A stretch of DNA of 64,000 bases from Micromonospora inyonensis (GTDB lineage Bacteria > Actinomycetota > Actinomycetes > Mycobacteriales > Micromonosporaceae): positions 3,038,001 through 3,102,000 of the forward strand of contig NZ_FMHU01000002.1 in the NCBI RefSeq assembly GCF_900091415.1, given 5' to 3'. Positions within the stretch are counted from its first letter, which is position 1; each line of letters starts with the position of its first letter. Of this stretch, positions 38,880 through 47,052 are shown one piece after another. Position numbers and translations under genes: made by a program. The notes under the pieces were generated by a model. It saw only the letters and a program-made list of their open reading frames with translations, made no database searches and was not told where the DNA came from.

Positions 38880-39902
38880 GAGACCGTCGGGTAACCAGCT
38901 CGGAGCTTTCTGTTACGGGGAGACACGTCGATGCCGGGTGCTCGATAAATAGATCATCCCCGCCGTGATCGCGTTGTGTGCGCAACTGCAACTGTGGCGG
39001 GGATGACGCCCGTTCATGCTATCCGTCGAGCTTGACCGATGCGATGTGGGCGGTCCTCGCGCCCTTGATGCCGGTCCGTGACCTGCGTAAAGGCGGCCGG
39101 CCGCGCAAGTGGGGAGATCGGTTGATCCTGGATTCGATCTTCTATGTGCTGCGGTCGGGCTGTCCGTGGCGGATGATGCCGCGGGATCTGGCGCCGCCGG
39201 ACGCGGCACATCGCTGGTTCACGACGTGGCGGAAGAATGGGACGTGGGACGCGATCCACGACGAGCTTCGCCGGCAGGTGCGGGTCGCGGCCGGTCGTGA
39301 GCCGGAGCCGACAGCGGCGGTGCTGGACGCCCAGTCGATCAAATCCAGTGAGGGCGGCGAATGCCGCGGGTTCGACATGGGCAAGAAGACCACCGGCCGC
39401 AAGCGGCACCTGGTGGTGGACACGATGGGGCTGATCCTGGTCGTGATGGTCACCTCCGCCTCGGTCAACGACCGTCCCGGCGGCCTCCGGATCCTGCAAC
39501 GACTGGCCGAGACCTTCACCACCATCGCCCTCGTCTGGGCCGACGGCGGGTATGCCAACAGCATCGACTCCACCTTGGTGAGCTGGGCGAAAGACAAGCT
39601 CGGCATGCTGCTGGAGATCGTCAAGCGCACCGACGACGTCAAGGGCTTCCAGGTCCTCCCACGCAGGTGGATGGTGAGAGGACTCTCGGATGGCTGGTGC
39701 GCAACCGGCGTCTGGCCCGCGACTACGAGCGGCTCACCGCCAACTCCGAGGCCATGATCAAGGTAGCGATGATTCGACTCATGACGATACGTCTGGCCGG
39801 TCAAACAGTCCGCTGGGCCAACGCCACCGAGCGCGAAGCCGCCCAACGCATCAACGTTGAGCGACTTCTCGCCACGTAGTCACCCGGTTACCCGACGGTC
39901 TC
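38880..39902 (+). mobile_element. IS5-family insertion sequence
   Basis: 1,023 bp bounded by perfect 17-bp terminal inverted repeats, GAGACCGTCGGGTAACC at 38880-38896 and its complement at 39886-39902. A TTA is duplicated on each side (38877-38879 and 39903-39905), consistent with 3-bp target duplication by IS5-family elements. It encodes one transposase, broken by a frameshift. The element marks the left border of the accessory region. Confidence 0.88.
38978..39879 (+). pseudogene. IS5-family transposase, frameshifted
   Basis: The first part (to about 39676) contains YPSSLTDAMWAVLAPLMP, RSGCPWRMMPRDLAPP, the first catalytic Asp in AVLDAQSIKSS and the second in ALVWADGGYAN. The catalytic-Glu segment ERTLGWLVRNRRLARDYE is in the -1 frame, joined at GTGAG (39674-39678) where the expected GTGGAG has lost a G. 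No A-rich slippery run is present, so this looks like a mutation rather than programmed frameshifting. The original frame ends at 39757. Confidence 0.85.
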
Positions 39903-40044
39903 TTACTGCCCGCCAGAGAGGCATCATGGCACTCATCGGATGTCTTCCGTGGAAACCCCCGGCTTTGGCCGTGGGGAGGAAACGGAACCCTTGCGGAGCA
40001 GGTCAGGGATAGCCCGTTCGCTGCCAAGGCGGATGGGCGTCTGG

Positions 40045-40440
40045 TCACACGTTGCGCTGGTTCTCGACATACCTCTTGACCACCTCCGAAGTGGCGCCGC
40101 CGGTCGTGGCGACGAAGTACGAGTTGGTCCACAGGGTCGGCATCCGGGACTTGAGGTGCGGGAACTCCTGGCGCAGCAGACGGGAGGATCGACCCTTGAT
40201 CTGCTTGACCAGGCGGTGGATGCCGTACTGCGGGTCCACGACCACGAGCAGGTGCACGTGGTCGGGCATCGTCTCGATCGCCTCGATCGGTGCGTTCCGC
40301 TCGGCGCAAACCTCACGGATGATCTCTTTGAGCCGCTCGTCCACCGTGCCGTCGATGACCTTGCGCCGGTACTTCGGGCACCAGACGACGTGGTAGTGGC
40401 AGCGGTACACGACGTTGTTGTTCGACCTGACCTCGTCCAC
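40045..40440 (-). CDS. tnpA: IS200/IS605 transposase TnpA (HUH, Y1)
   Basis: 131 residues, the normal size for the Y1 transposase. It has HYHVVWCPKYRRKV, the HUH metal site MPDHVHLLVVVDP and the nucleophilic Tyr in the C-terminal helix (SEVVKRYVENQRNV, with SYFVATTGGAT before it). It cuts and rejoins single-stranded DNA at the element ends. GTG 40440 is chosen because it follows a TATAGT -10-like box by six bases. All catalytic residues appear intact. Confidence 0.93.
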   Translation of the reverse strand: MDEVRSNNNVVYRCHYHVVWCPKYRRKVIDGTVDERLKEIIREVCAERNAPIEAIETMPDHVHLLVVVDPQYGIHRLVKQIKGRSSRLLRQEFPHLKSRMPTLWTNSYFVATTGGATSEVVKRYVENQRNV

Positions 40441-40446
40441 GCCGAG

Positions 40447-40471
40447 ACTATATAGCAGTGTGGTGTATAGT
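40447..40471. promoter_or_regulatory. Symmetric divergent promoter for tnpA and tnpB
   Basis: ACTATA (40447-40452) and TATAGT (40466-40471) form an inverted pair, so each strand carries a TATAGT -10-like hexamer. On the minus strand it ends six bases before the tnpA GTG; on the plus strand seven bases before the tnpB GTG. That spacing predicts transcription start at or next to the start codons, i.e. leaderless mRNAs. No good -35 boxes are seen. Confidence 0.55.
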
Positions 40472-40478
40472 GTTCGGG

Positions 40479-41699
40479 GTGGACGAGACAGTGCGTTACA
40501 CCTGTCGCCTGCGGCCCGGCCGTATCGCGCAGGCCGCACTGCTCGACGAGTGGGGCCGGTGCCGGTGGTTGTGGAACGAAGCTGTGCACCAGCAGAAGAC
40601 CGGCCGCAAGCCGACGTTCGGGAGGCTGTCGAAACTGCTGGCCGAGGCCCGCAGCCGTCATGCCTGGCTGCGCGAGGGATCGCAGGTCGCACAGCAGCAG
40701 ACACTGCGCACCTATGGTGCCGCCCTGGCCCACTCGTTCACGGTCAAGGGCCGGGGCCGACCGAAGGTCAAGCGGCTCAAGGACTCGCTGCCGACCCTGG
40801 AGTACACCACCCGCGGCTTCCGGATCAAAGACGGCCGGCTGTGCCTGCCGGGCACGGTGACCGTTGCGGTCGTCTGGTCGCGGGAACTGCCGTCCGAGCC
40901 GACCAGCGTGCGCGTCTACCAAGACACCCTCGGCCACTGGTACGCCTCGTTCGTGGTCCGCCGTGAGATCACCACCGCACCCGAGTCGGACTCGCCGGGT
41001 ATCGGCGTCGACTGGGGTATCAAGACCACCGCCGCCACGACCGACCCGGCGTTCGACCTGCCGCACCTCGGCCATCGCCGCCGGTGCGCCGCCGAGATGG
41101 CCAAGGCCCAGCGCACGATGGCCCGCCGCCGTCGTCCCAAGGGACACGCCCCGTCGAAGGGCTACCAGACCGCGAAGCGGCAGGCCGCCCGGGTCGCGAC
41201 AAAGGCCGCCCGACAGAACACCCACGACGCCCGCGTCTGGGCCAAGAACGTCACTGACCACCACGCGCTGATCGCGGTCGAGGACTTCAAGCCGACATTC
41301 CTCGCCCGCACCACGATGGCCCGCAAAGCGGCCGACGCGGCGATCGGCGCATGTAAGAAAGAACTGATCGAGCGTGGTACGCGGGCGGGCCGCAAGGTGG
41401 TGCTGGTACCGCCCGCCTACACCACGATGACCTGCTCCGAGTGCGGCGAGAGAGCCAATCTTCGCCTCGGACTGGGTATCCGTACCTTCGAGTGCGCGGC
41501 ATGCGGCTATACCGCATGCCGCGACCGAAACGCCGCGAGGACGATCCTCGCCACGGCCGAACGCGACCGTGCCAGTGCCGACGACGTAAGACATCTGATC
41601 GCCTCCTTCCGGGACGGTGGATCAGCTGCGGTCCGAGCTGGGAACCCAGGGCCTGGCCCCGGAGGAAAATCCCCCGGATTCATTCGTGGGGATCGTTAA
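40479..41699 (+). CDS. tnpB: RNA-guided nuclease TnpB (IS605 OrfB)
   Basis: A 406-residue TnpB. The N-terminal WED/REC-type region starts VRYTCRLRPGRIAQAAL. The RuvC triad is complete: Asp178 in GVDWGIKTTAA, Glu268 in IAVEDFKP and Asp349 in CRDRNAARTIL. The zinc finger is CSECG...CAACG. In this family TnpB uses an omega RNA from the element's right end to cut DNA at the donor site, aiding retention. The stop lies 6 bases past the right-end hairpin, whose sequence encodes the last residues. GTG 40479 is chosen from the promoter position. Confidence 0.93.
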   Translation: MDETVRYTCRLRPGRIAQAALLDEWGRCRWLWNEAVHQQKTGRKPTFGRLSKLLAEARSRHAWLREGSQVAQQQTLRTYGAALAHSFTVKGRGRPKVKRLKDSLPTLEYTTRGFRIKDGRLCLPGTVTVAVVWSRELPSEPTSVRVYQDTLGHWYASFVVRREITTAPESDSPGIGVDWGIKTTAATTDPAFDLPHLGHRRRCAAEMAKAQRTMARRRRPKGHAPSKGYQTAKRQAARVATKAARQNTHDARVWAKNVTDHHALIAVEDFKPTFLARTTMARKAADAAIGACKKELIERGTRAGRKVVLVPPAYTTMTCSECGERANLRLGLGIRTFECAACGYTACRDRNAARTILATAERDRASADDVRHLIASFRDGGSAAVRAGNPGPGPGGKSPGFIRGDR

Positions 41700-42270
41700 G
41701 TCCCTGCCCATCCCCACGCTACACACCGCTCGCCTGCGACTGCGTCCCTTCAACGACGCGGACGCGACCGCCCTCTTCGCGCTGCACAGCAGCGCCTACG
41801 TGCTGCGCTACTGGGACGCGCCGCCCTGGACCGAACGTGTGCGCGCCGAGCGGTTCATCACGGCTTGCCGGCAGATGGCGGAAGAAGGCACCGGGACGCG
41901 GCTGGCCGTGGACGGTGCTTCCGACGGGGGCTTCATCGGCTGGTGCAGTCTGACCCGGTGGAACCCCGACTACCGCAGCGCGTCGCTGGGCTACTGCTAC
42001 GACGATGCAGCATGGGGCCACGGCTACGCGACGGAGGCCGCGCACGCCTTGCTGCGGTGGGCATTCGACACGCTGGACCTGAATCGAGTCCAGGCCGAGA
42101 CCGATACGCGAAACGTGGCATCTGCCCGCGTCCTCGAGAAGCTCGGTTTCGTGCGTGAAGGGACGTTGCGGGAGGACTGCATCGTGAACGGCGAGGTCTC
42201 GGACTCGTGGGTGTACGGGCTGCTCATGCGGGAGTGGCGGCCGTCGTCCGAGCCGGTTTCCGCCCGCTGA
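41686..42270 (+). CDS. GNAT acetyltransferase (RimJ/RimL-like), start inside IS605 end
   Basis: 194 residues from GTG 41686. A RimJ/L-type GNAT domain spans LHTARLRLRPFNDADATALF, SLGYCYDDAAWGHGYATEA (acetyl-CoA loop) and NRVQAETDTRNVASARVLEKLGFVREG. The GTG and first codons lie within the right hairpin of the IS605 element, overlapping tnpB by 14 bases in another frame. The recognisable domain begins at LHTARL, so the native start was probably replaced by the insertion. Function is N- or O-acetylation; the substrate is unknown. Confidence 0.8.
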   Translation: MGIVKSLPIPTLHTARLRLRPFNDADATALFALHSSAYVLRYWDAPPWTERVRAERFITACRQMAEEGTGTRLAVDGASDGGFIGWCSLTRWNPDYRSASLGYCYDDAAWGHGYATEAAHALLRWAFDTLDLNRVQAETDTRNVASARVLEKLGFVREGTLREDCIVNGEVSDSWVYGLLMREWRPSSEPVSAR

Positions 42271-43017
42271 ATCCTCCTCGCTCGCGAGACGGCGTCCGGC
42301 CTCCGGGCGCTCGTTCCGCTGAGTTGTTGGGGTCGGCCCATTGCACTCCCGCACCGGCTGGGCAACCCCTCCACACCGGCCAGAACCCCTCCTGCGGACT
42401 ACCACCCGCCTTCCTCTGTCAGCTCGGCACGGACCGGGATCTGTGGGAGCCGCCGCGCCAGGCCAGGCGGTAGGTCGTCGCCTGAGAGGTACGCACGGGC
42501 GAACCGTGGCCACGGTGAAGGGGCCCGTCCGACCCCCTCAGTGCTGACGGCGGAGGGTGGAGACGGGGGATGGCGCTCAGCAGGTTCGCAGCCCGGACAG
42601 TCCAGGAACACCTAAGGGACGTCTCGTAACTCGGTGGCTGGTCCGTGGTGGATCGTCTCGGGGTGCAGGTTGTTTCGGCGGCCCGTGTCGTGCCGTACGG
42701 AGACGACCTTTACTCCCGACAACCCCGGCCGCTGACGCAAGGGGACGACAGCGACTCACGCCAGTTTCGTGAGCGGCGGCGTCAGGGGCAGCGGGTCTTC
42801 TCTGGTGCGACGCACCAGGTCAAGGCTATAGTTCACAGCTGTAACATTCGGTTTCACAACGTAACATCAGCAACTTGTGACCCTACGTGTGCTCTGAGAT
42901 TCCACGTCATCGAGACTCTGCGCGGGTTCGCGTACGAGGTGACGATCAGAGTCTCCTGGCCGACGGCGGGCTTCTCCGGGCCGCCCTCACCCATCCGACA
43001 CTTCGCTCTATGAGGCG
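42271..43017. other. Intergenic region upstream of terpenoid cluster
   Basis: About 750 bases without a convincing gene. Open frames here are short, lack ribosome binding sites and resemble no family I know. The right half (from about 42800) becomes AT-richer and carries a palindrome, a -10-like box and direct repeats, described separately. The left half may be remnant chromosome between the IS605 element and the cluster. Confidence 0.6.
42802..42867 (+). promoter_or_regulatory. Promoter/operator region of the P450-terpene cluster
   Basis: CTGGTGCG-A-CGCACCAG (42802-42818) is a perfect 17-bp palindrome. It is followed by TATAGT (42827-42832), a -10-like box whose -35 would fall in the palindrome. 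Directly repeated words follow: TTCACA at 42832 and 42853 (21 apart) and GTAACAT at 42841 and 42861 (20 apart), about two helical turns. This is what a repressor operator plus tandem activator sites would look like; the regulators are not in the window. Confidence 0.45.
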
Positions 43018-43020
43018 GTG

Positions 43021-44397
43021 ATGGTTGCCATGACGCGCGAATCCGACCGCGCAGTGATCCGCTCGGGCTCTTCCATACCCGACGCTCCGGGGGCATACCC
43101 CCTGGTGGGGCATGCGCCCTACCTGGCGAGGAATCCGCCGCCCTGGCTGGCTGCCTGCCGGCAGGCCGGCTCCATCGTGCGAGTTCGCCTCGGCCCACGA
43201 CCCGCTTACCTCGTCTGTGCCCCCGAACTGGTGCACCGCATGCTGGTGATTGATGTCGAGGCATTCGACAAGGGCGGCCCCATCCTGGACAACGCGCGGC
43301 CGTTCGTGGGCAACGGGCTGGTGACCTCGGCACACGCGGAGCACCGAAGGCAGCGGAGAATCATGCAGTCGGCCTTCGGTCCCGGCCTCATCGACGGTTA
43401 CGCCTCTGTGTTCCAGCAGGAAAGCGACGCCATGATCTCGTCCTGGGCAGCTGGAAAAGAGATCGACTTTCTTGCCGAGGCCCACGCATTGGTCGCGCGG
43501 ACACTCGCGCGGACCCTGCTGCCCGAAGCCGAGCTGCCCGAGTCCAGCTGGCTCGCGGACAAGATCGCTGATTTCCAGGCCGGACTGCTGATCCGCACCG
43601 CCCTGCCTCATCCCTGGATCCGCCGGCTCCCGCTCCCCGCCAACCGGCGCTTCGAGCAGGCCCGAAGCCAACTACAGTCCTCGGCACGCCGGGCCATCGC
43701 AGCGGCTCGCACCCGGCCGACCGCGGGAAGCCTGGTGGACAACCTCATGGCAGCCCGCGATACCGACGGGGACGCCCTCACCGACCAAGAGCTGGTCGAC
43801 CAGATCATCACCCTCCTCCTCGGCGGAACGGAACCCACGGCCTGCACCCTCGCCTGGGCCGTACACCTCCTCACCCAGCACCCCGACATCCAACGACGCC
43901 TTCAGGACGAAATGGACAGCGTCCTGAACGGGCGCACGGTCGGCCCGGAGGACTTCAGAAAGCTCCGGCTGACCCGCAACGTGCTACAGGAGACCCTGCG
44001 GTTGTACCCCATCGTCTGGATGATGACCCGGGTCAACACACGAGAGGTCACCCTCGGCGACCACCGCTTCCCCGCCGGGACCGATTTCCTCTTCAGCGCC
44101 TACCAGCTTCAACACGATCCCGCTCACTTTCCTCAACCCGAGCGGTTCGACCCTGACCGCTGGGACACACCCGTCAGCGCCTCCACACGGCAGGCGCACA
44201 TACCCTTCGGCCAAGGGCGCCGGAAGTGCATCGGCGACACCTTCGGTATGGCGGAAGCAACCATCGCTCTGAGTACGATTTTGACCCGGTGGCACCTCCG
44301 GCCGGCGCCCAACAGCCGTGTACGCAAACGCTTTCGCTCAGACCTGAGCCCCACCGAACTACGGATCATTCCACACCCCAGGCATTCCAGGACCTGA
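43021..44397 (+). CDS. Cytochrome P450 (terpenoid cluster, first)
   Basis: 458 residues. The N-terminus GAYPLVGHAPYLARNPPPWL is followed by the I-helix LLLGGTEPTACTLAW (Thr in place), the ExxR motif in LQETLRLYP, PERFDPDRW and the haem loop PFGQGRRKCIGDTF with Cys403 as axial ligand. The haem-loop form (FGxGxRKCIGD) resembles bacterial P450s acting on cyclic terpenes such as pentalenene oxygenases. It probably oxidises the product of the cluster's terpene synthase. ATG 43021 is chosen over GTG 43018 and ATG 43030 because GAGG lies five bases upstream. No ferredoxin gene is nearby. Confidence 0.92.
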   Translation: MVAMTRESDRAVIRSGSSIPDAPGAYPLVGHAPYLARNPPPWLAACRQAGSIVRVRLGPRPAYLVCAPELVHRMLVIDVEAFDKGGPILDNARPFVGNGLVTSAHAEHRRQRRIMQSAFGPGLIDGYASVFQQESDAMISSWAAGKEIDFLAEAHALVARTLARTLLPEAELPESSWLADKIADFQAGLLIRTALPHPWIRRLPLPANRRFEQARSQLQSSARRAIAAARTRPTAGSLVDNLMAARDTDGDALTDQELVDQIITLLLGGTEPTACTLAWAVHLLTQHPDIQRRLQDEMDSVLNGRTVGPEDFRKLRLTRNVLQETLRLYPIVWMMTRVNTREVTLGDHRFPAGTDFLFSAYQLQHDPAHFPQPERFDPDRWDTPVSASTRQAHIPFGQGRRKCIGDTFGMAEATIALSTILTRWHLRPAPNSRVRKRFRSDLSPTELRIIPHPRHSRT

Positions 44398-44774
44398 TTC
44401 TCCGGCTCCGGTTGGCGCACTGCACCGCCTGGCTGGCCGCGCCCTTGCCGAGGGTTCTCCGTCTTCATCAGACGTTTCGTTCAGGGCAGCATGAAGCCGA
44501 CCGGATCCCAGGCCTCACCACTTCATTGGTGGTGCGGAATCCGGGGGGGGGTGAGAGCCCATGAACCGAAACGCGCGTCCCCCGCGGAATGCCCGTGCAC
44601 TTCGCGATAGTGCGGCGAATCGGCACACTCGGAGCCGAACAGTAGCCGGCTACGCAATGGTCGCTTCGCTGTCCACCCGCGCACGTGATGCGTAATGTGG
44701 TGCGCCCGCTGGTGCGCCTTACGAACCAGGGCGGGGCCTGCTGAGCCACGTCCGCTCTTCATACGAGGAGTTCG
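44398..44774. other. Gap between the two P450 genes
   Basis: 377 bases with no supported gene. It contains a run of nine or more G residues near 44544-44552 and no clear hairpin. A separate promoter for the second P450 operon could lie here, but no good -10/-35 pair was found by eye. Confidence 0.5.
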
Positions 44775-46214
44775 ATGAGTGATCGGCTGAAGGAAGTTCC
44801 CTACCTGCCGAGAAAACTGCCGTTCCTGGGGCACCTGCCGGGACTGGCCCGCGACCCCTTCGGTTTCTTCGACAGAGCAGCTCGGCACGGCCCTCTGGTC
44901 CGCATCGGGCTCGGCCCCAAGACCGCCTGTGTAGTAAATGACCCCGCCCTGCTGCGGCACATGCTGATCTCCGGCCGCGGCGACTTCGACAAAGGGGGCG
45001 GGGTCGTCGAGGCGTTTATCAAGCTATGGGGCGGAAACGGCGGCCTCGCGGCGTGCCCGAACGAGGCGCACCGGGTCGCAAGGCCGCTGATGCAGCCCGC
45101 TTTCCACCCCAGCCGAATACCGGATTACAACCGGCAGATGGTGCACAACGCGACGGAAATTGTCGGGCGGTGGCGACCGGGTCAGGTAGTCGACATCGAC
45201 CGGGAAATGACGTGCCTGACCACGAAGACGCTGACGAACTCACTGTTCACCGATCCCGTCTCGGTCCGGTGTGTCGATCAGTTCCAGCACGACCTGCCGG
45301 TCATCAGCAGCGGTCTCCTTGCCAGGACGATCCTGCCGGCCTATGGCCGACTGCCGCTGCCGGCCAATCGCCGATACCGCGAGGCGCAAGCGCGGACGCG
45401 CTCGGCCATCGACTCGATGATCCGCCACCGCCGCGATGATCCAGGTGACTACGAAGACCTGTTCAGCCTGCTTCTGGTACGTGGACCGGACGGCACCGTC
45501 GCGCTGAGCGACGAAGAGGTCCAGGGCCACATCTGGAGCTTCATGATCGGAGGCATCGACACCACGGCCGCGCTGCTGGCCTGGACCCTCAGCCTTCTGG
45601 TCCGCCATCCGCACTGGTACACACGGGTGGAGAAGGAGATCGACACGGTGCTCGACGGAGCACCGCCCTCCCATGCCGACCTGGCACGACTGCCCCAGCT
45701 ACAGCGTGTCCTGACCGAGACACTGCGTCTGTACCCACCGGGTTGGGTGGTCAGCCGGGTGACCCGCGCGCGGACCGCGTTGGGCGGCTACCGGATACCC
45801 GAGGGCGCGGAACTCTACTTCAGCATTCGTACGTTGCTCCGTGATCCGACGATCTACGCCGATCCTGACCGGTTCGATCCCGACCGTTGGCGGCAAGGGA
45901 ACTGCACACGCGAACAGCGCGAGGCGTACCTCCCCTTCGGAGCCGGAGTCCGCAAGTGCATCGGTGACGCCTTTGCCCTGGCCGAGGCCGCCTCGACCCT
46001 GGCCGTGCTCTTGCAGCGCTGGCGGGTTCAGCCGGTGGCCGGATCACAGGCCACGCTGAAGGTCGGCGTGGTGCTACATCCCAAGGGGCTGCGCCTGCGT
46101 GTCACCCCGAGAACGCCGACCCGTCCCCTCCCCTCCGCGACGGAGGATCCCGTGCCCGCACGGGGGCAGGAGGGATCGGCCGGCACCCCGCATGAGACCG
46201 GCCAAGGCTCGTGA
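44775..46214 (+). CDS. Cytochrome P450 (terpenoid cluster, second)
   Basis: 479 residues, related to the first P450 by eye (both have LPLPANRR and KCIGD segments). The I-helix is MIGGIDTTAALLAW, ExxR is in LTETLRLYPPGW, followed by PDRFDPDRW and the haem loop PFGAGVRKCIGDAF with Cys395. The 45-residue C-terminal tail rich in Thr/Pro/Gly is an unusual extension. ACGAGGAG precedes ATG 44775. It is followed after 74 bases by the cis-prenyltransferase, so it likely shares their transcript and acts on the terpene skeleton, a separate position or a later oxidation level. Confidence 0.93.
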   Translation: MSDRLKEVPYLPRKLPFLGHLPGLARDPFGFFDRAARHGPLVRIGLGPKTACVVNDPALLRHMLISGRGDFDKGGGVVEAFIKLWGGNGGLAACPNEAHRVARPLMQPAFHPSRIPDYNRQMVHNATEIVGRWRPGQVVDIDREMTCLTTKTLTNSLFTDPVSVRCVDQFQHDLPVISSGLLARTILPAYGRLPLPANRRYREAQARTRSAIDSMIRHRRDDPGDYEDLFSLLLVRGPDGTVALSDEEVQGHIWSFMIGGIDTTAALLAWTLSLLVRHPHWYTRVEKEIDTVLDGAPPSHADLARLPQLQRVLTETLRLYPPGWVVSRVTRARTALGGYRIPEGAELYFSIRTLLRDPTIYADPDRFDPDRWRQGNCTREQREAYLPFGAGVRKCIGDAFALAEAASTLAVLLQRWRVQPVAGSQATLKVGVVLHPKGLRLRVTPRTPTRPLPSATEDPVPARGQEGSAGTPHETGQGS

Positions 46215-46288
46215 CGCTTCCGCTGACCGAGTGCTCCAGGTGCCCTGGCGCACGCACCATCAGAACGCCTGAGGGGACGTGAAGTGTT

Positions 46289-47035
46289 ATGAGTGAGCAG
46301 AAACCGTTGGGCAGGCTGCAGGGTCAGAGTCTTGATATGCCGGAACATGTGGCCGTCATCCTCGACGGCAATCGGCGCTGGGCGCAGCGTCACGGGCTGC
46401 CCGCTGTCGAGGGGTACCGGCGGGGCGCGGTGCAAGTGAGTAACTTGTGGGACTGGTGCGAGGAGTTGGGCATCGGTTATGTGACCGTGTGGGTGTTGTC
46501 GTTGGACAATCTGCGCCGGTCCGATGAGGCGGTGCGGGCGCTTCTCGAGGTCATCACAACTGGGCTTCGGGAACTTGCCGATCAGCGGCGTTGGCGGATC
46601 CGACCCATCGGCGTACTGGAGGCCCTACCCGATCGCACCCAGGATCTGCTGTCTGGAATAGAGGCCGATACCGCTGACATTCAAGGCATGGTGGCGAATG
46701 TGGCAATCGCCTACGACGGACGCCAGGAGATCGCGCAGGCGGCCCGCGCCCTGATGAATGAGCACTCGTCCGGTGCCGTGTCGCCGGGGAGGGCCGTGCC
46801 CGGTCCGATCGTGGACGAATCGGAGCTGGCCCGGCACCTGTATACGGCCGGGCAGCCGGACCCCGATCTGGTCATACGCACATCGGGGGAGCAACGGCTG
46901 TCCGGCTTCATGCCCTGGCAGACGGCGTATGCGGAATACCACTTCGCACCCGTATGCTGGCCCGACTTCAGCCGAGGAGACTTCGACGACGCTCTGTCCG
47001 TCTATGCCAAACGCCAGCGCCGCAGCGGTCTGTGA
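46289..47035 (+). CDS. cis-Prenyltransferase (UppS family, cluster-associated)
   Basis: A 248-residue cis-prenyl diphosphate synthase. The catalytic Asp26 is in VILDGNRRWAQRHG, followed by VWVLSLDNLRRSDEAV, VANVAIAYDGRQEI and the diphosphate/Mg site LVIRTSGEQRLSGFMPWQ..AEYHF. Housekeeping UppS makes the long undecaprenyl chain; short-chain relatives in actinobacteria include the mycobacterial Z,E-farnesyl diphosphate synthase and cyclolavandulyl diphosphate synthase in Streptomyces. Here the gene is 17 bases before a terpene synthase, so it most likely supplies a Z-configured or irregular prenyl diphosphate. Chain length cannot be judged by eye. Confidence 0.92.
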   Translation: MSEQKPLGRLQGQSLDMPEHVAVILDGNRRWAQRHGLPAVEGYRRGAVQVSNLWDWCEELGIGYVTVWVLSLDNLRRSDEAVRALLEVITTGLRELADQRRWRIRPIGVLEALPDRTQDLLSGIEADTADIQGMVANVAIAYDGRQEIAQAARALMNEHSSGAVSPGRAVPGPIVDESELARHLYTAGQPDPDLVIRTSGEQRLSGFMPWQTAYAEYHFAPVCWPDFSRGDFDDALSVYAKRQRRSGL

Positions 47036-47052
47036 CCGGCAAGGAGATTGAA

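Larger units (their letters stand above)
39956..41691 (+). mobile_element. IS200/IS605-family element with end hairpins
   Basis: The divergent tnpA/tnpB pair lies between two hairpins of the same design: 39956-39976 (CCCCCGGCTTTGGCCGTGGGG) and 41671-41691 (CCCCCGGATTCATTCGTGGGG). Each has a CCCC/GGGG base, a C-G pair with a bulged T on the 3' side, three more pairs and a 4-base loop. Such subterminal hairpins are the TnpA recognition sites of this single-strand transposing family. Coordinates cover hairpin to hairpin; the true cleavage sites are a few bases outside and were not fixed. Confidence 0.85.

Noticed and set aside
39660..39690. Programmed frameshift in the IS5 transposase
   Set aside because: No A-rich or other known slippery heptamer is present at the junction; a simple one-base loss explains it.
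42399..42772. Short open frames between the acetyltransferase and the first P450
   Set aside because: No ribosome binding sites, no similarity to known families and overlapping frames of equal quality.
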